From contig NZ_LMEO01000050.1 in assembly GCF_001426375.1 (NCBI RefSeq), positions 720,081-784,080 on the forward strand: a stretch of DNA of 64,000 nucleotides. Direction: 5' to 3'. The notes below the pieces were generated by a model, which saw only the letters and a program-made list of their open reading frames with translations, was not told the DNA's origin and did not search any database. The translations under genes and the position numbers were made by a program. Positions 7,661-17,344 of this stretch are shown here, one piece after another (positions within the stretch are counted from its first letter, which is position 1; each line of letters begins with the position of its first letter). The DNA is from Paenibacillus sp. Root444D2. Lineage in GTDB: Bacteria > Bacillota > Bacilli > Paenibacillales > NBRC-103111.

Positions 7661-10171
7661 TTATTGTAAAGTGATAAAAGCAGTAGCAATACCTTCACAC
7701 TTCGCGCTAACTATCGAAGTAGGCAAATGAGTCACTTTGCCTGCTTTGATCACAGCCATGGCTGGTCCGCCCGCAGATATGAACGCAGTCTCGCCGATGG
7801 CAGCTGCGCTTCCTCCTAACGGATCGATATAAATCCCCGCGCGTCCAGTTGCTAGCTGTACAAGCTTCGAGCCATGGATCGTGCCAAGACCATCAAGCAG
7901 CTTACCATCGCCGCTAAGTCCGAAACGAATGAAATGAGAAGCATCTGGACAAAAAACACCCTTCTCGTCAAACATACGCGCTTCCACATAGATACGACCA
8001 TCATCCTGTTTCACTGACGCAAGCCGAAGCTCCGTCGGCTCCCCCCATGTCTCTGTCTGGTAGTCGAAGGTCAGCTCATCTTTCACGATGATGCCTTCCT
8101 TCTCAGCGATGACCTGCAGATGGTTCATGCCAGGATTGAAGGTCGTGTTCCAACGTAGACCCGCACATGGGAAGTCTTTGGAATCTCGCAGTTTTATACC
8201 TAAACTAACCCCATTAAGGAAAAGCTCCGCCTTAGGGCAGTTGGAATAAACCTTTAGGCACTTCTGCTCATCCTCAGCCCCCCAACGAACTGGCATCGTG
8301 TGACCGTAGATGCGCACCATAGGTTCTTTAGACCAATAAGATTGGAATACATAAAAAGCTTCCTTCTTCGTCAAATCACGTTCAACGATTCCCTTCATAT
8401 TCAGATACGGAATCGGTGAATCCGGTCGGACTGGTGTGGCGAAATCCTTGAAGGACCATTGTGCTGCACCTGTCAGCCAATCCATTCCCTCTTGGCATTT
8501 TAAATACCAATCGATCATTTCACAGAAGTAGGTCTCCGACCAGTCTCCGTCGCGAGAGACACGCGTTTCGCCTCCAGTAAGTAAATAATCCCCATCTCGC
8601 TCTTCTGTAGCTCCGTTTCCACGAGGGATATACTCGAAACCTGTGTACGTTTTCTCCACATGCCGAGTTGGCAAATTATCAGCCCCCCATTCCATATGGA
8701 AAAAGGAGTCCACCTGTTCAAAGGCCATCCGGGAGCTTTTCTCGTAGTCTGTGTATATGCCTCGATACCACCCAGCCCAAATGGATGGCGAGTAGACATC
8801 AATAATATCTTTGCAAAACTCACATCGCCGTATCGCGGTCAGGCGCCCTGCATCCAACTGGTGTGACAGGTCATGAAGTTCTTTCATAAATCTGCGGATT
8901 TCTCCCTGATCAAAATAATCAAAATCGCATTCCCAATCATTTTCATTGCCAAGCCCCCAAAGAATCACGGACGGATGATTGTAATGCTGAGAGATCATCG
9001 CGCTTAGCATATCGCGACATTGCTGCCGGTAAGCTTCGCCGCCTAAACCTCCACGGCACCAGGGGATTTCCTCCCAAACCAATATGCCGAGCTCATCGCA
9101 TAGATTCAGTACAATTCTTGATTGCTGGTAATGGCCTAGCCGTATAAAGTTAGCTCCCATACTCTTAATCAATCGCATTTCTTCACGTATCATCTCTTCT
9201 GTCATCGCAGGCCCAACACCGGCATGATCCTCATGTCGATGTGTACCTCGAAGCAATAACCGCTCACCATTAAGCTTGAACGGACCCTGTTTTATGAACT
9301 CGAAGAAACGAATCCCGAATTTCTCGTTAACCGTTGTCTCTCCATGCATACTCGAAAGTGTCACATTACAACCATACAAGACAGGTTGATCCTTCGACCA
9401 GAGTTGAGGGGTATCTAGCTCGAATACGGTTAGCTCCTTATCACCTTCCCACGGCATTGAGCTCACATTTGAAACCGCTATCACTTTGCCTGTTGGATCC
9501 GTTAATTGAATCGTCAATTGCAGGTTTTCGTTCAAGCCCTTCGGATTATATAACGCAGCGCGAACTTTCACCGTACAGGAGGATATCGAATCCGAGCCGG
9601 TTATCATCGACCTTTGCAGGGCTTGTGTGTCGGTCTCGATATGTACTTTCTCCAGCGACATCGCTGGCACATAGACCAGACTCAGATAGCGATACACACC
9701 GCCATATAGGTGGAAATCACTAGCATCTGACGGAATCGTCTCTAGCTCGCGGCTGTTATCGCACATGACGGCTACGGCTACTTTACCCTCATACCGTTCA
9801 ATTGTACGCGCTCGTGCAGCAGCTTCAGTAATATCAACCGTGAATTCATCATAACCTCCAAGGTGCTCGCCCACCTGCTCGGTATAAACAAATACGCTTG
9901 AACGCTGTCCAGCTCCTTCAAAGTGCAAAAGCGTTCGCCCGTTCGGATACGGATTGTTCACCTCCAGCTTTGTGCGATACCAGCCCTGTCCTTGATAGTA
10001 CTTACTGTCTGGGTCCATCGTATCCAAAGCATTATAAGAATGCGGAAGCTCTACTTGCTTCCATGGGACATTATAGTGATTTTGAAGCTTATCACCTCGC
10101 CATACCTCCCATACGCCTCCTAGACTCCCACAATAATGCTCCCAATTCTGATTCAAACGTTGACCAAGCAA
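7661..10171 (-). CDS. Glycoside hydrolase family 2 (beta-glucuronidase/beta-galactosidase type)
   Basis: An 836-residue cytoplasmic exo-glycosidase. An N-terminal sugar-binding domain (about 1-180) and an Ig-like domain are followed by the TIM barrel (about 290-600) and C-terminal beta domains. The acid/base Glu is in WGLGNENDW (about residue 409) and the nucleophile Glu in FHMEWGAD (about 493); GTHRHEDHAG and ANFIRLGHY are GH2 signatures. The start is a TTG nine bases after TAGGAG, with TATACT at 10204-10209 (minus strand) as a possible -10. It is the first gene of the uronide operon, divergent from the AraC regulator. Substrate (glucuronide or galactoside) cannot be settled from sequence. 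Confidence 0.88.
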   Translation of the reverse strand: MLGQRLNQNWEHYCGSLGGVWEVWRGDKLQNHYNVPWKQVELPHSYNALDTMDPDSKYYQGQGWYRTKLEVNNPYPNGRTLLHFEGAGQRSSVFVYTEQVGEHLGGYDEFTVDITEAAARARTIERYEGKVAVAVMCDNSRELETIPSDASDFHLYGGVYRYLSLVYVPAMSLEKVHIETDTQALQRSMITGSDSISSCTVKVRAALYNPKGLNENLQLTIQLTDPTGKVIAVSNVSSMPWEGDKELTVFELDTPQLWSKDQPVLYGCNVTLSSMHGETTVNEKFGIRFFEFIKQGPFKLNGERLLLRGTHRHEDHAGVGPAMTEEMIREEMRLIKSMGANFIRLGHYQQSRIVLNLCDELGILVWEEIPWCRGGLGGEAYRQQCRDMLSAMISQHYNHPSVILWGLGNENDWECDFDYFDQGEIRRFMKELHDLSHQLDAGRLTAIRRCEFCKDIIDVYSPSIWAGWYRGIYTDYEKSSRMAFEQVDSFFHMEWGADNLPTRHVEKTYTGFEYIPRGNGATEERDGDYLLTGGETRVSRDGDWSETYFCEMIDWYLKCQEGMDWLTGAAQWSFKDFATPVRPDSPIPYLNMKGIVERDLTKKEAFYVFQSYWSKEPMVRIYGHTMPVRWGAEDEQKCLKVYSNCPKAELFLNGVSLGIKLRDSKDFPCAGLRWNTTFNPGMNHLQVIAEKEGIIVKDELTFDYQTETWGEPTELRLASVKQDDGRIYVEARMFDEKGVFCPDASHFIRFGLSGDGKLLDGLGTIHGSKLVQLATGRAGIYIDPLGGSAAAIGETAFISAGGPAMAVIKAGKVTHLPTSIVSAKCEGIATAFITLQ

Positions 10172-10285
10172 TGTCTATCACTCCTACCGAAATTCTTGCC
10201 CTCAGTATAGCAAAAATCAATCGAACAGAGTGTAGTGCTCTTATGATAAAATGTTGTTGTATTATGATTTAACAGATTAGAGAAG

Positions 10286-11182
10286 ATGGGAGTCATTCGG
10301 ACCATGAAGGTAATGAATTACTTGAACCTTAATCAACACCCTGCACATCTTCAATTTTTCCGAAATCGGACAAATGCTTTTGCTGAAATCTATCACGCAC
10401 ATCAAGGTATGGAAATCCTTATCGTCCACGAAGGCACCGGTACCGTCATTGTGGAACAACAAATTTTCGATCTGGCCCCAGGTATGCTCTTTTACTTCAG
10501 ACCTTTCCAGCTTCATCGGATTCGTATGAACGAACAAGCCCAGCATGCGTACATCCGATCCTTTTTCGTATTTGAACCTACACTGCTTGATGACTGTTTA
10601 GCTGCATTCCCTTCCACACGCGAATTTTTCCAGAAGCTTTGGAAAGACCCCTTGTCTATTCAAAAGATAAGCGGACTAGACACGGAAGCTTTTCATAACT
10701 TGCTCCAAGCACACCATCATACAATTGAGCATGCCAAACCAGAACATTTGCTGGAAGAGCAATTGTTCTTCTTAACCAACCTGATGCATCATTTAAAAAC
10801 ATCCTATCCATTAACCGGCTACAACCTATCCGCGGAACGTAATTCCAAAGTAAAGTCCTCATCCATTGCTGAGAAGGTCATGGAATGGATTGAAATCCAT
10901 TACATGGAGCCATTTGAGCTTAATCAGCTCGCTCAGGCCATTCATCTATCTCCAAATCATATATCCGCGGTATTTAAGCAAATCGTAGGCAGCAGCATTA
11001 CTGAATATTTAACCGCTAGACGCATTCGTCAAGCCTGTTTATTGCTTAAAACAAGTGACATCTCAATACAGGGAATCGGACAGGCCGTGGGACTGGGGAA
11101 CTTCTCTTATTTTTGCCAAATGTTCAAGAAACACGTGGGATTGACCCCCTATCAGTTTAAACGGACGTCAGAGCAGCCATAG
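10286..11182 (+). CDS. AraC-family regulator of the uronide cluster
   Basis: A 298-residue one-component regulator. An N-terminal cupin sensor domain (about 10-150; EILIVHEGTGTV, LAPGMLFYFRPFQLHRI) precedes two C-terminal helix-turn-helix motifs (about 195-295; FELNQLAQAIHLSPNHISAVF, ISIQGIGQAVGLGNFSYFCQMF, then the signature VGLTPYQFK). It is divergent from the GH2 operon across 114 bp, the usual arrangement for a sugar-responsive activator of the adjacent genes. A second ATG six codons downstream, after GGGAG, gives M-K-V-M-N-Y and is an equally good start. The inducer is presumably an oligouronide, by inference. Confidence 0.88.
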   Translation: MGVIRTMKVMNYLNLNQHPAHLQFFRNRTNAFAEIYHAHQGMEILIVHEGTGTVIVEQQIFDLAPGMLFYFRPFQLHRIRMNEQAQHAYIRSFFVFEPTLLDDCLAAFPSTREFFQKLWKDPLSIQKISGLDTEAFHNLLQAHHHTIEHAKPEHLLEEQLFFLTNLMHHLKTSYPLTGYNLSAERNSKVKSSSIAEKVMEWIEIHYMEPFELNQLAQAIHLSPNHISAVFKQIVGSSITEYLTARRIRQACLLLKTSDISIQGIGQAVGLGNFSYFCQMFKKHVGLTPYQFKRTSEQP

Positions 11183-11389
11183 TATGAAAAGACAAAGATG
11201 ACTATCCCATAGCCTTCTATCTTTTCCTTAGAGCACGGATTCTTTCTGATCAATTTGAACAATGTTGAAAAGTTTTGTTGATCCCATCCATTCCCCTTCG
11301 TAAGTACGGTGCAGTTGTTCTGAAACATGCTTATTAATGAATATTTATGAAGAAAGTATCTTTGCTCTGCTGGGGGGACAAAATTTCAT

Positions 11390-12646
11390 ATGTTCATTTA
11401 CACCGTAAAAAATGGAGATTCTCTTTTTTCTATTGCTTCAAAATTTCAATTTCCCCTCGATAAAATCCGTGAAGTAAACGGCTTGATTGATCCAACGCTG
11501 GTTCCCGGTCAAGCTTTGATTGTTCCATCAAATTATTATATTGTTCAGCCCGGAGATTCGTTATATACGATATCACAGATGAGTTTGGTACAAGTGAACA
11601 CCCTGCGTTCGGCTAACGGACTTCAGAGCGATGTATTATCTGTAGGCATGAAGCTGTATCTGCCGGTGAGAACCAAATACCCGGAAGAAGGCTTAAGTTA
11701 TTTCATTCCTGCTACACCTGAACAAATTGAAATGACCACCCGTAACTTCTCACCTTACAATGCTTACTTTGGCATTTTTGAATATCACATTACCGAAGAA
11801 GGAAACTTGAGCACGTTAAAGAACGATGAACTCGCCGTAATAGCTTCAAGGAATCATCGAGTTGCTCCTCTTGCGACAATTACGAATTTAACGCCGGAAG
11901 GGTTCAGCCCTGAAATGACAAGGCAAGTCCTAAACTCTCCTGAAATAAGGAATCGACTCATTAATAATATCTATACATTGATAAAAACAAAAAATTATGC
12001 TGGTGTAAATGTTGATTTTGAGCAAGTACGGGCAGGGGAAAGAGACTTGTATACCGGCTTTTTACGTTCGTTAAATGATCGTTTGAATCCGGAGGGATAC
12101 TTAACATCGGTCGCCCTTCATGTAAAAAAAAGCGATAGCGATTATCCAGGTTATGATTACGGAGGGATCGGTGCTGTCGTGGATTTCGCTTTCATAATGG
12201 CCTACGATTGGCATGAGAAGCATTCCGGTCCTGGACCCATCGCCCCAATCGATGAGATTCGTAAAACCCTCGATTACGCCGTGCAGCGCATGCCTCGGAA
12301 CAAAATTATACTTGGGGTACCTAGGTATGGGTACGACTGGACGATGGATAATGGAACCGTTATGAGCGCTAAAGCTGTTTCCGTTACAACGGCTACCGAA
12401 ACAGCTATGAGGTATGAAGTACCGATTCAATATTCCATACAGTACCAACAACCTTATTTTTCATATTGGGACGAGAACGGTAGAAGACACAGTGTGTGGT
12501 TTGAAGATGCGCGAGCCCGTGCAGCAAAATTTCAAACTGTCGTCGATTACCAACTTAAAGGCGTTGGGGCGTGGCAGCTCGGATTGAATTTCCCGCAATC
12601 TGTTTACTTAGTGGAACAGTTCTTTTATCAGAAAAGAGTGATTTGA
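11390..12646 (+). CDS. LysM/GH18 spore cortex hydrolase (SleL/YaaH type)
   Basis: A 418-residue enzyme with two N-terminal LysM modules (about 2-46 and 48-92; YTVKNGDSLFSIA, YIVQPGDSLYTIS) and a GH18 barrel (about 95-418). The catalytic Glu lies in GVNVDFEQV near residue 211. This architecture is that of SleL/YaaH, the N-acetylglucosaminidase that trims cortex muropeptides during germination. It lacks a classical signal peptide, as these spore-packaged enzymes do. A GGGGGG site lies about a dozen bases before the ATG. It is convergent with cdaS, another sporulation-linked gene. A general peptidoglycan or chitin hydrolase is less likely. Confidence 0.88.
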   Translation: MFIYTVKNGDSLFSIASKFQFPLDKIREVNGLIDPTLVPGQALIVPSNYYIVQPGDSLYTISQMSLVQVNTLRSANGLQSDVLSVGMKLYLPVRTKYPEEGLSYFIPATPEQIEMTTRNFSPYNAYFGIFEYHITEEGNLSTLKNDELAVIASRNHRVAPLATITNLTPEGFSPEMTRQVLNSPEIRNRLINNIYTLIKTKNYAGVNVDFEQVRAGERDLYTGFLRSLNDRLNPEGYLTSVALHVKKSDSDYPGYDYGGIGAVVDFAFIMAYDWHEKHSGPGPIAPIDEIRKTLDYAVQRMPRNKIILGVPRYGYDWTMDNGTVMSAKAVSVTTATETAMRYEVPIQYSIQYQQPYFSYWDENGRRHSVWFEDARARAAKFQTVVDYQLKGVGAWQLGLNFPQSVYLVEQFFYQKRVI

Positions 12647-12667
12647 ATCTTTCATACCGTTGGTCGG

Positions 12668-13291
12668 CTAGATCATTGGATCTAAAGAATTAATGGGGTG
12701 CAGGATTCCCTTATAGGCAAACGAAGCATTACCGGTTTCCTCTGAAACAACGAGTACAAGAGCATCGGTTCGCTCTGTCAAACCTATCGCCGCGCGGTGT
12801 CTTGTCCCCAGTTTTTTATCTACCGAAATATTAGATACTGGCAAAACATTCGCAGCCGAAACGATTCGATCGGATTGAATCAGTAGGGCTCCATCATGCA
12901 GTGGGTTGCCAGGGTAAAAAATGGCTTCCAATAACGAGTAAGTCAACGTGGCTTCCAACCTAATGCCTGAGTGCATAAACATATCCAGCAGATCATTCCT
13001 CTGGATCACGATCAAAGCACCATGTCGACGTTCCGACAGATGCTGAATGCAAATGGACAAGTCTAAATAATGGTTGGTGAAAGAGGATAAATAACATTGC
13101 AAATAGAAGGAAGCCGCAATGGATTCGACTTGTTTGAAGGCTTCACGAATTTCGTCAAATCGACTTAAAAGACAGCTATTTTCATCATTATCTAAGGTAT
13201 CCAAGCTGCACTCTATTTCAGCGGAAATGTGGCGCAATTGTTGCTTCAATTGTTCTTTCATCGGGGATATGTCACAATTTTCTTGCTGCAC
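12668..13291 (-). CDS. cdaS: Sporulation-type diadenylate cyclase CdaS
   Basis: A 207-residue cytoplasmic enzyme that makes cyclic di-AMP from two ATP. The N-terminal helical regulatory region (about 1-75) is that of CdaS/YojJ. The DAC domain (about 80-200) has both catalytic motifs: DGA at 133-135 in NPLHDGALL and RHR at 164-166 in LGTRHRAAIG. Length equals B. subtilis CdaS, which is expressed in the forespore and affects germination. GTG start six bases after GAGGTG. It lies tail-to-tail with the cortex hydrolase, in keeping with a spore role. Confidence 0.92.
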   Translation of the reverse strand: MQQENCDISPMKEQLKQQLRHISAEIECSLDTLDNDENSCLLSRFDEIREAFKQVESIAASFYLQCYLSSFTNHYLDLSICIQHLSERRHGALIVIQRNDLLDMFMHSGIRLEATLTYSLLEAIFYPGNPLHDGALLIQSDRIVSAANVLPVSNISVDKKLGTRHRAAIGLTERTDALVLVVSEETGNASFAYKGILHPINSLDPMI

Positions 13292-13654
13292 TCGTCACAC
13301 CTCAGAACTTCATTATTATGTTCTCGAATATGTTGATCAACTTTCGGTATTCCTATGAATTAATATGTACATCCTTCCTTTTATGTATTACTTTAAATGT
13401 AATCGTCAGCTGCCTAGATTTCATGGTGAGGAAAAATAAAGTTCTGTAACTATCTCGACAAAATTCTGTACATATCTGATATGATGGATAGGAAAAAATT
13501 CTCATAAAATTGAACTGAGGTTGATGGATTGCTTTCGAAAAAACAGATATTGATAATCCTCTCAATACCGGATCAGGGCACTACCGTCACTTTTCAGATC
13601 CCACAATAAGGAATGAACCAAAGCAATTATAACGAATTAATTTTCCCATTTCCA
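13292..13654. other. Intergenic region between cdaS and the adhesin gene
   Basis: About 360 bp with no intact gene. It contains the kinase-like remnant listed separately and otherwise A/T-rich DNA. A minus-strand frame of 70 codons here has no family resemblance and is not called. Confidence 0.6.
13514..13609 (+). pseudogene. Decayed C-terminal end of a histidine kinase
   Basis: One plus-strand frame, open for about 31 codons to a TAA, ends in IPDQGTTVTFQIPQ, the standard tail of a histidine-kinase ATPase domain (P-x-x-G-T-T-x-x-x-x-I-P). Just before it is G-L-L-S-K-K-Q-I, like the G-L-x-I-S-K-K-I of the G2 box region, but the strand between is shortened. No start or upstream kinase sequence remains. 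It may be the relic of the partner kinase of the response regulator 5 kb away; that link is inference. Confidence 0.45.
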
Positions 13655-13690
13655 AATAAAAAGCCCGCCAGATATCTCTGGCAGGCTTTA
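13655..13690 (-). terminator. Terminator of the LPXTG adhesin gene
   Basis: AAGCCCGCCAG pairs with CTGGCAGGCTT around ATATCT. On the minus strand TTTTTATTTGG follows. Confidence 0.85.
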
Positions 13691-13693
13691 ATT

Positions 13694-16600
13694 TTATTTC
13701 TTCTTCCATACTCTTTTTCTCAGCATGACTCCCGCAAGGATCAAAGCAAAACCGGCTAACTCTACATATAAATGGCTGGTTTCCCCTGTCTTCGGAAGTG
13801 TTTGTCCTGGTATTCCGTTAGCCGTTAAAGTTCCGAGAGGAATGTCTTGAACGTTAATATCAATGAATGTTTCCGTTTCATTGCCATCGGGATCTTTTAT
13901 AACGATAGTTATCGTATCTTTCCCGATGTAGCCTTGGTCTGGTTTATAGGTCCAGCTTCCATCTGGATCAATGGTTACCTTACCATGCTCCGGCGGTTTG
14001 CCGATGGATGGTATGGCTCCCTTTGGAACTTCAATTTTACCATCAATCGGTGTGTCCTTATCCGTTGTTCGATCATCCGGCGTCGGCGTTGGCTTTGCCG
14101 ACGGTGTTGGTGCCGGCGTCGGCGTTGGCTTTGCCGACGGTGTTGGTGCCGGCGTTGCCGATGGACTCGCTGTTGGTGTAGGTGATGGTATCGTCGACGG
14201 GCTCGGCGTTGGCGTTGGCGTTGCGGATGGGCTCGACGTTGGATCTGGACCCGAACCTGACCCTGGATCTGGCGACGGGCTTGGTGTTACTGGCGGTGTT
14301 ACTGGTCCAGCCACCTTCGTATTCGAAACATTTAAAGTAATACCCGCCGTCGAATTAACTGCTACCAGGTGTTCGCTTGCATCGAGCGTGTATCCAGACG
14401 GAGCCGCTGTTTCTTTTACCAAATAGTCGCCAGCCAATAACTTCTTGAATACAACCGTACCGGTCACATCCGTTGTCAGGGTGCTGATCAATGAGCGGGT
14501 AGAACCTGACTTCCGATATAGATCAAATGTTGCCCCGTTAAGCCTTATTCCACTATCGGCCGAATCCACTTTCTTAACCGTGAGAGAGCCTCTAATACCG
14601 CTGCCTGTGCCTGATCCGCTTGAAACTCCGACCACAATACTTTTGGTCGTGTCTTTGGTCACACTAGTCACATTGTTGCCGCTAAAGCTAACTTTATTGG
14701 AGACGGTTTCCTTATCGCCTGCAACGATCAATGATTGATACTCCAGAACATACGCCGTTGAGATCTCATGCAGGAAGTTCAATTCAAAGGTCTGTTTGCC
14801 GTCATCGTCCGTGATGATTGCAACCGTATAATCCGTACCTTTTGTTAATTCTGCACCCTTGGTCACATCGCCGTTGGCTGCAACTGTAGTAGCAAATAAA
14901 TGGAACGAACCGGGAAGCAGCAATTGATTTTCAGTTGGCGTATCCACAATTTTGGCATCCGCTACCGTTGATTGTCCGCGATTGATATCAATCGTCCAGT
15001 TGATTTTGTCCCCGTCCTGCACACCGTTCTTGTTGACATACTCGCCCCCTTTTGGGATGGCCACACTCGCCGTCAGGTTACCGGAAACTGGAGCAGAACC
15101 GTCAAATAGTCTTGCCGTATTATCTACTTTATCTCCAATCAGTTTGCTGTCCAGACTTGTTTTAAAGACAATGTAATACGGAGAGGAAATGGGGTGAACG
15201 AAAGTCACAACCAGTTTATTACCGCTTTCGACCGTGTACGTATAATCTGCGCTATTTACAACCGTCCCTTGAGACGGATTACCGTTCGCAGGAATCGTCA
15301 TATTATACAAAACCAAAGAATTGGCGACCAATTGCTGACCGGACTCCAAAACATCCTCAACCTTGGCTACGGCAAGAGTTTTACTATTGTAATTGACACC
15401 AATCGTCCAAGTCAGCTGTTTGGTGCTTGCATTGTAAGAACCATTCTTAAATCCGTTATTTTCCACTTCATTTCTAGGGGTAAACGTTGAAGTTATGGTT
15501 TTGGTTTGTGCATTTAAAGAACTGTCGATCCAATCTATCTTCGCATTATTAATAAAATTGGTCGTGCTGCCGACAGGACTGATCCAGTCGTTATTGAATT
15601 CGGTTGTGTAGCTAATGTTAACTGGCCCGGATAACGGCTTGTTGAAAATTATTTGGAAGCCTTGATCAATCGCAGAATCGTCTACTGTATAGTCAGTCGG
15701 ACTCATCGGCATGGCGCCCTCTTTGACAGTTAATGAAGCCGGAATGAGGTGGAGACCCTTATTCGGAAACACATCCGTAATCACAACGCTATTCATCGTT
15801 TGGCTGTCACCGTTAACGGCAATATTCCATTCCACCGTCTTAGCATTATAATTGATTGCTCCCACATTCTTGACAATGACCACCTGGTTCATTCCTTGAG
15901 TGGCCGTATCGCTATTCCCGCTGCCAGAGGTAACATTGTTAGTAATCGTAGCATTGTCGATAACACGTTGAATGGCCTTGGTTTGGTACGTAATTTTGTA
16001 CGCGGATGAAATCGGATTATTGAATTGCAACTTGAATCCGCTTTGGTTGGTTCCGGTTGCTGTACTTACCGTATACTGAGCGCCGGGCAACTCACTGCTT
16101 AACGATTCGACTCCAGACGAATTTTGAGTAACCGGATATACATGAATAGATCCTGCAACGAGCTCTTCCGAGTCGTTAAACAAATCCGTCAAGAAGGCTG
16201 CGGCTTGTGCAATGCTCTTCTCATTGTAATTGTACTTAATGGCCCAATCGATGGTTTGCGTACTGGAACTATAACCCGTAGAGGCTTTATCCAGGGCGGT
16301 GCCATGCTGCACAGTAACGGTTGCCGTAGCATTAACGGGTGCTTTATTGCTGCCTTCAAAAGTGGCTGTATTGATAAATGAAGTTTTATCAAGATCGGTG
16401 ACAGGCGTTGTATATTGAACCCGGAATGCCGATTGAATCGGGCTGTCCGTAAAGCTCACTTTCAGCATATTGCCCGTTATGCTCACGTTGTACTTGCTGA
16501 CATCTACCAACGCCCCTTGGACGGCCGTTCCATCCAGATTCATATCCAGATTGTAAACAGCGACGGTAACCGGAACGTCCAGACCTGCAGGAATCGGGTC

Positions 16601-17245
16601 GGTGACTACTGCGTTCTGAACGGAATTCAGCGCCTTGTTCACATCAACCGTCCAATCGATGTTCTTCGCATTAAAGCCTTGGGGCACACCGCTTTTACCT
16701 ATTGTTGAAGTGACACTTGGCTTGAAGCTGAGCGTAAAGATTTGTTCCCCGCTTCTAATAGGCATTTTGATAATTTGAGTCGTGCTACCCGTTATTTTCT
16801 GGGTGTCAAATTGTGTCTTGAACGTCAAAATTCCCTTCACATTATCATGGCTTTCAATATAGTTATTAAAGGTCATTGTGACTTGATGATTATTTTTATT
16901 AACACTAAAAGCTCCTACATCCTCGTCTTCAAACTGAAGAGGGCCGCTGAGATCATTAAAAAGCAGAAATTGCTGTGGAAGCGTGAAGGTAAATATATCC
17001 CCGTTGTGGTAACCATGGCTGTTCGGCAAGGACCAGGTATAGTCCAATTGCACCTTGGAACCTTGTTCATAAACGTTTTCCGTTACAACATGGTCCGAAC
17101 TGTCATATACAGCCATCGTAACGCTGTCGATGATATTGCTTGAAATTGTGGCTGCTTTTGCCGGCATCAAAAAACCAAACCCATATATGCCCTGCATAAA
17201 AATCAAAAGCGCAACCAGCAAAACGCTTGTCTTTTTCTTTAACAT
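13694..17245 (-). CDS. LPXTG cell-wall-anchored adhesin with Cna-B and proline-rich stalk
   Basis: A surface protein of about 1183 residues. A signal peptide (start M-L-K-K-K-T-S-V-L-L) is followed by several collagen-binding/isopeptide-type beta modules (roughly 40-870; recurring I-x-W-x-I-x-x-N and A-x-I-x-D patterns) and a SpaA/Cna-B module (about 925-1010; GATFDLYRK, YLVKETAAPSGYTLD). A Pro/Ser/Thr stalk (about 1015-1085) and a cadherin-like Ig module (PDGSWTYKPDQGYIGKDTI) precede the sorting signal LPKTGE, a hydrophobic helix and KKK. The ATG used follows AGAGGTG by eight bases; a GTG four codons upstream is possible. The dedicated class D sortase gene is immediately upstream but is separated by its own terminator. 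The ligand is unknown. Confidence 0.9.
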   Translation of the reverse strand: MLKKKTSVLLVALLIFMQGIYGFGFLMPAKAATISSNIIDSVTMAVYDSSDHVVTENVYEQGSKVQLDYTWSLPNSHGYHNGDIFTFTLPQQFLLFNDLSGPLQFEDEDVGAFSVNKNNHQVTMTFNNYIESHDNVKGILTFKTQFDTQKITGSTTQIIKMPIRSGEQIFTLSFKPSVTSTIGKSGVPQGFNAKNIDWTVDVNKALNSVQNAVVTDPIPAGLDVPVTVAVYNLDMNLDGTAVQGALVDVSKYNVSITGNMLKVSFTDSPIQSAFRVQYTTPVTDLDKTSFINTATFEGSNKAPVNATATVTVQHGTALDKASTGYSSSTQTIDWAIKYNYNEKSIAQAAAFLTDLFNDSEELVAGSIHVYPVTQNSSGVESLSSELPGAQYTVSTATGTNQSGFKLQFNNPISSAYKITYQTKAIQRVIDNATITNNVTSGSGNSDTATQGMNQVVIVKNVGAINYNAKTVEWNIAVNGDSQTMNSVVITDVFPNKGLHLIPASLTVKEGAMPMSPTDYTVDDSAIDQGFQIIFNKPLSGPVNISYTTEFNNDWISPVGSTTNFINNAKIDWIDSSLNAQTKTITSTFTPRNEVENNGFKNGSYNASTKQLTWTIGVNYNSKTLAVAKVEDVLESGQQLVANSLVLYNMTIPANGNPSQGTVVNSADYTYTVESGNKLVVTFVHPISSPYYIVFKTSLDSKLIGDKVDNTARLFDGSAPVSGNLTASVAIPKGGEYVNKNGVQDGDKINWTIDINRGQSTVADAKIVDTPTENQLLLPGSFHLFATTVAANGDVTKGAELTKGTDYTVAIITDDDGKQTFELNFLHEISTAYVLEYQSLIVAGDKETVSNKVSFSGNNVTSVTKDTTKSIVVGVSSGSGTGSGIRGSLTVKKVDSADSGIRLNGATFDLYRKSGSTRSLISTLTTDVTGTVVFKKLLAGDYLVKETAAPSGYTLDASEHLVAVNSTAGITLNVSNTKVAGPVTPPVTPSPSPDPGSGSGPDPTSSPSATPTPTPSPSTIPSPTPTASPSATPAPTPSAKPTPTPAPTPSAKPTPTPDDRTTDKDTPIDGKIEVPKGAIPSIGKPPEHGKVTIDPDGSWTYKPDQGYIGKDTITIVIKDPDGNETETFIDINVQDIPLGTLTANGIPGQTLPKTGETSHLYVELAGFALILAGVMLRKRVWKKK
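14060..14270 (-). repeat. Low-complexity tandem DNA of the Pro/Ser/Thr stalk
   Basis: Short repeats such as GGCGTTGGCTTTGCCGACGG (14088 and 14121) encode P-T-P-S-A-K-P-T-P-T-type units. The stalk length is probably variable between strains. Confidence 0.75.
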
Positions 17246-17344
17246 TTCTTTCGACACCTCTATCTTCCTGTTATTGGTTCAATTCATCAAAAAAGTCACA
17301 TTTTGTATTGTAGGATATTGAACTGAACGAAATCTGAACAAAAA

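Noticed and set aside
13353-13565. Minus-strand ORF of 70 codons
   Set aside because: It lies opposite the kinase remnant in a decayed region, with no ribosome site or family features.
13847-14738. Several long plus-strand frames opposite the adhesin gene
   Set aside because: They are low-complexity mirrors of the Pro/Thr stalk and Cna-B coding sequence; the minus-strand frame has signal peptide, modules and sorting signal.
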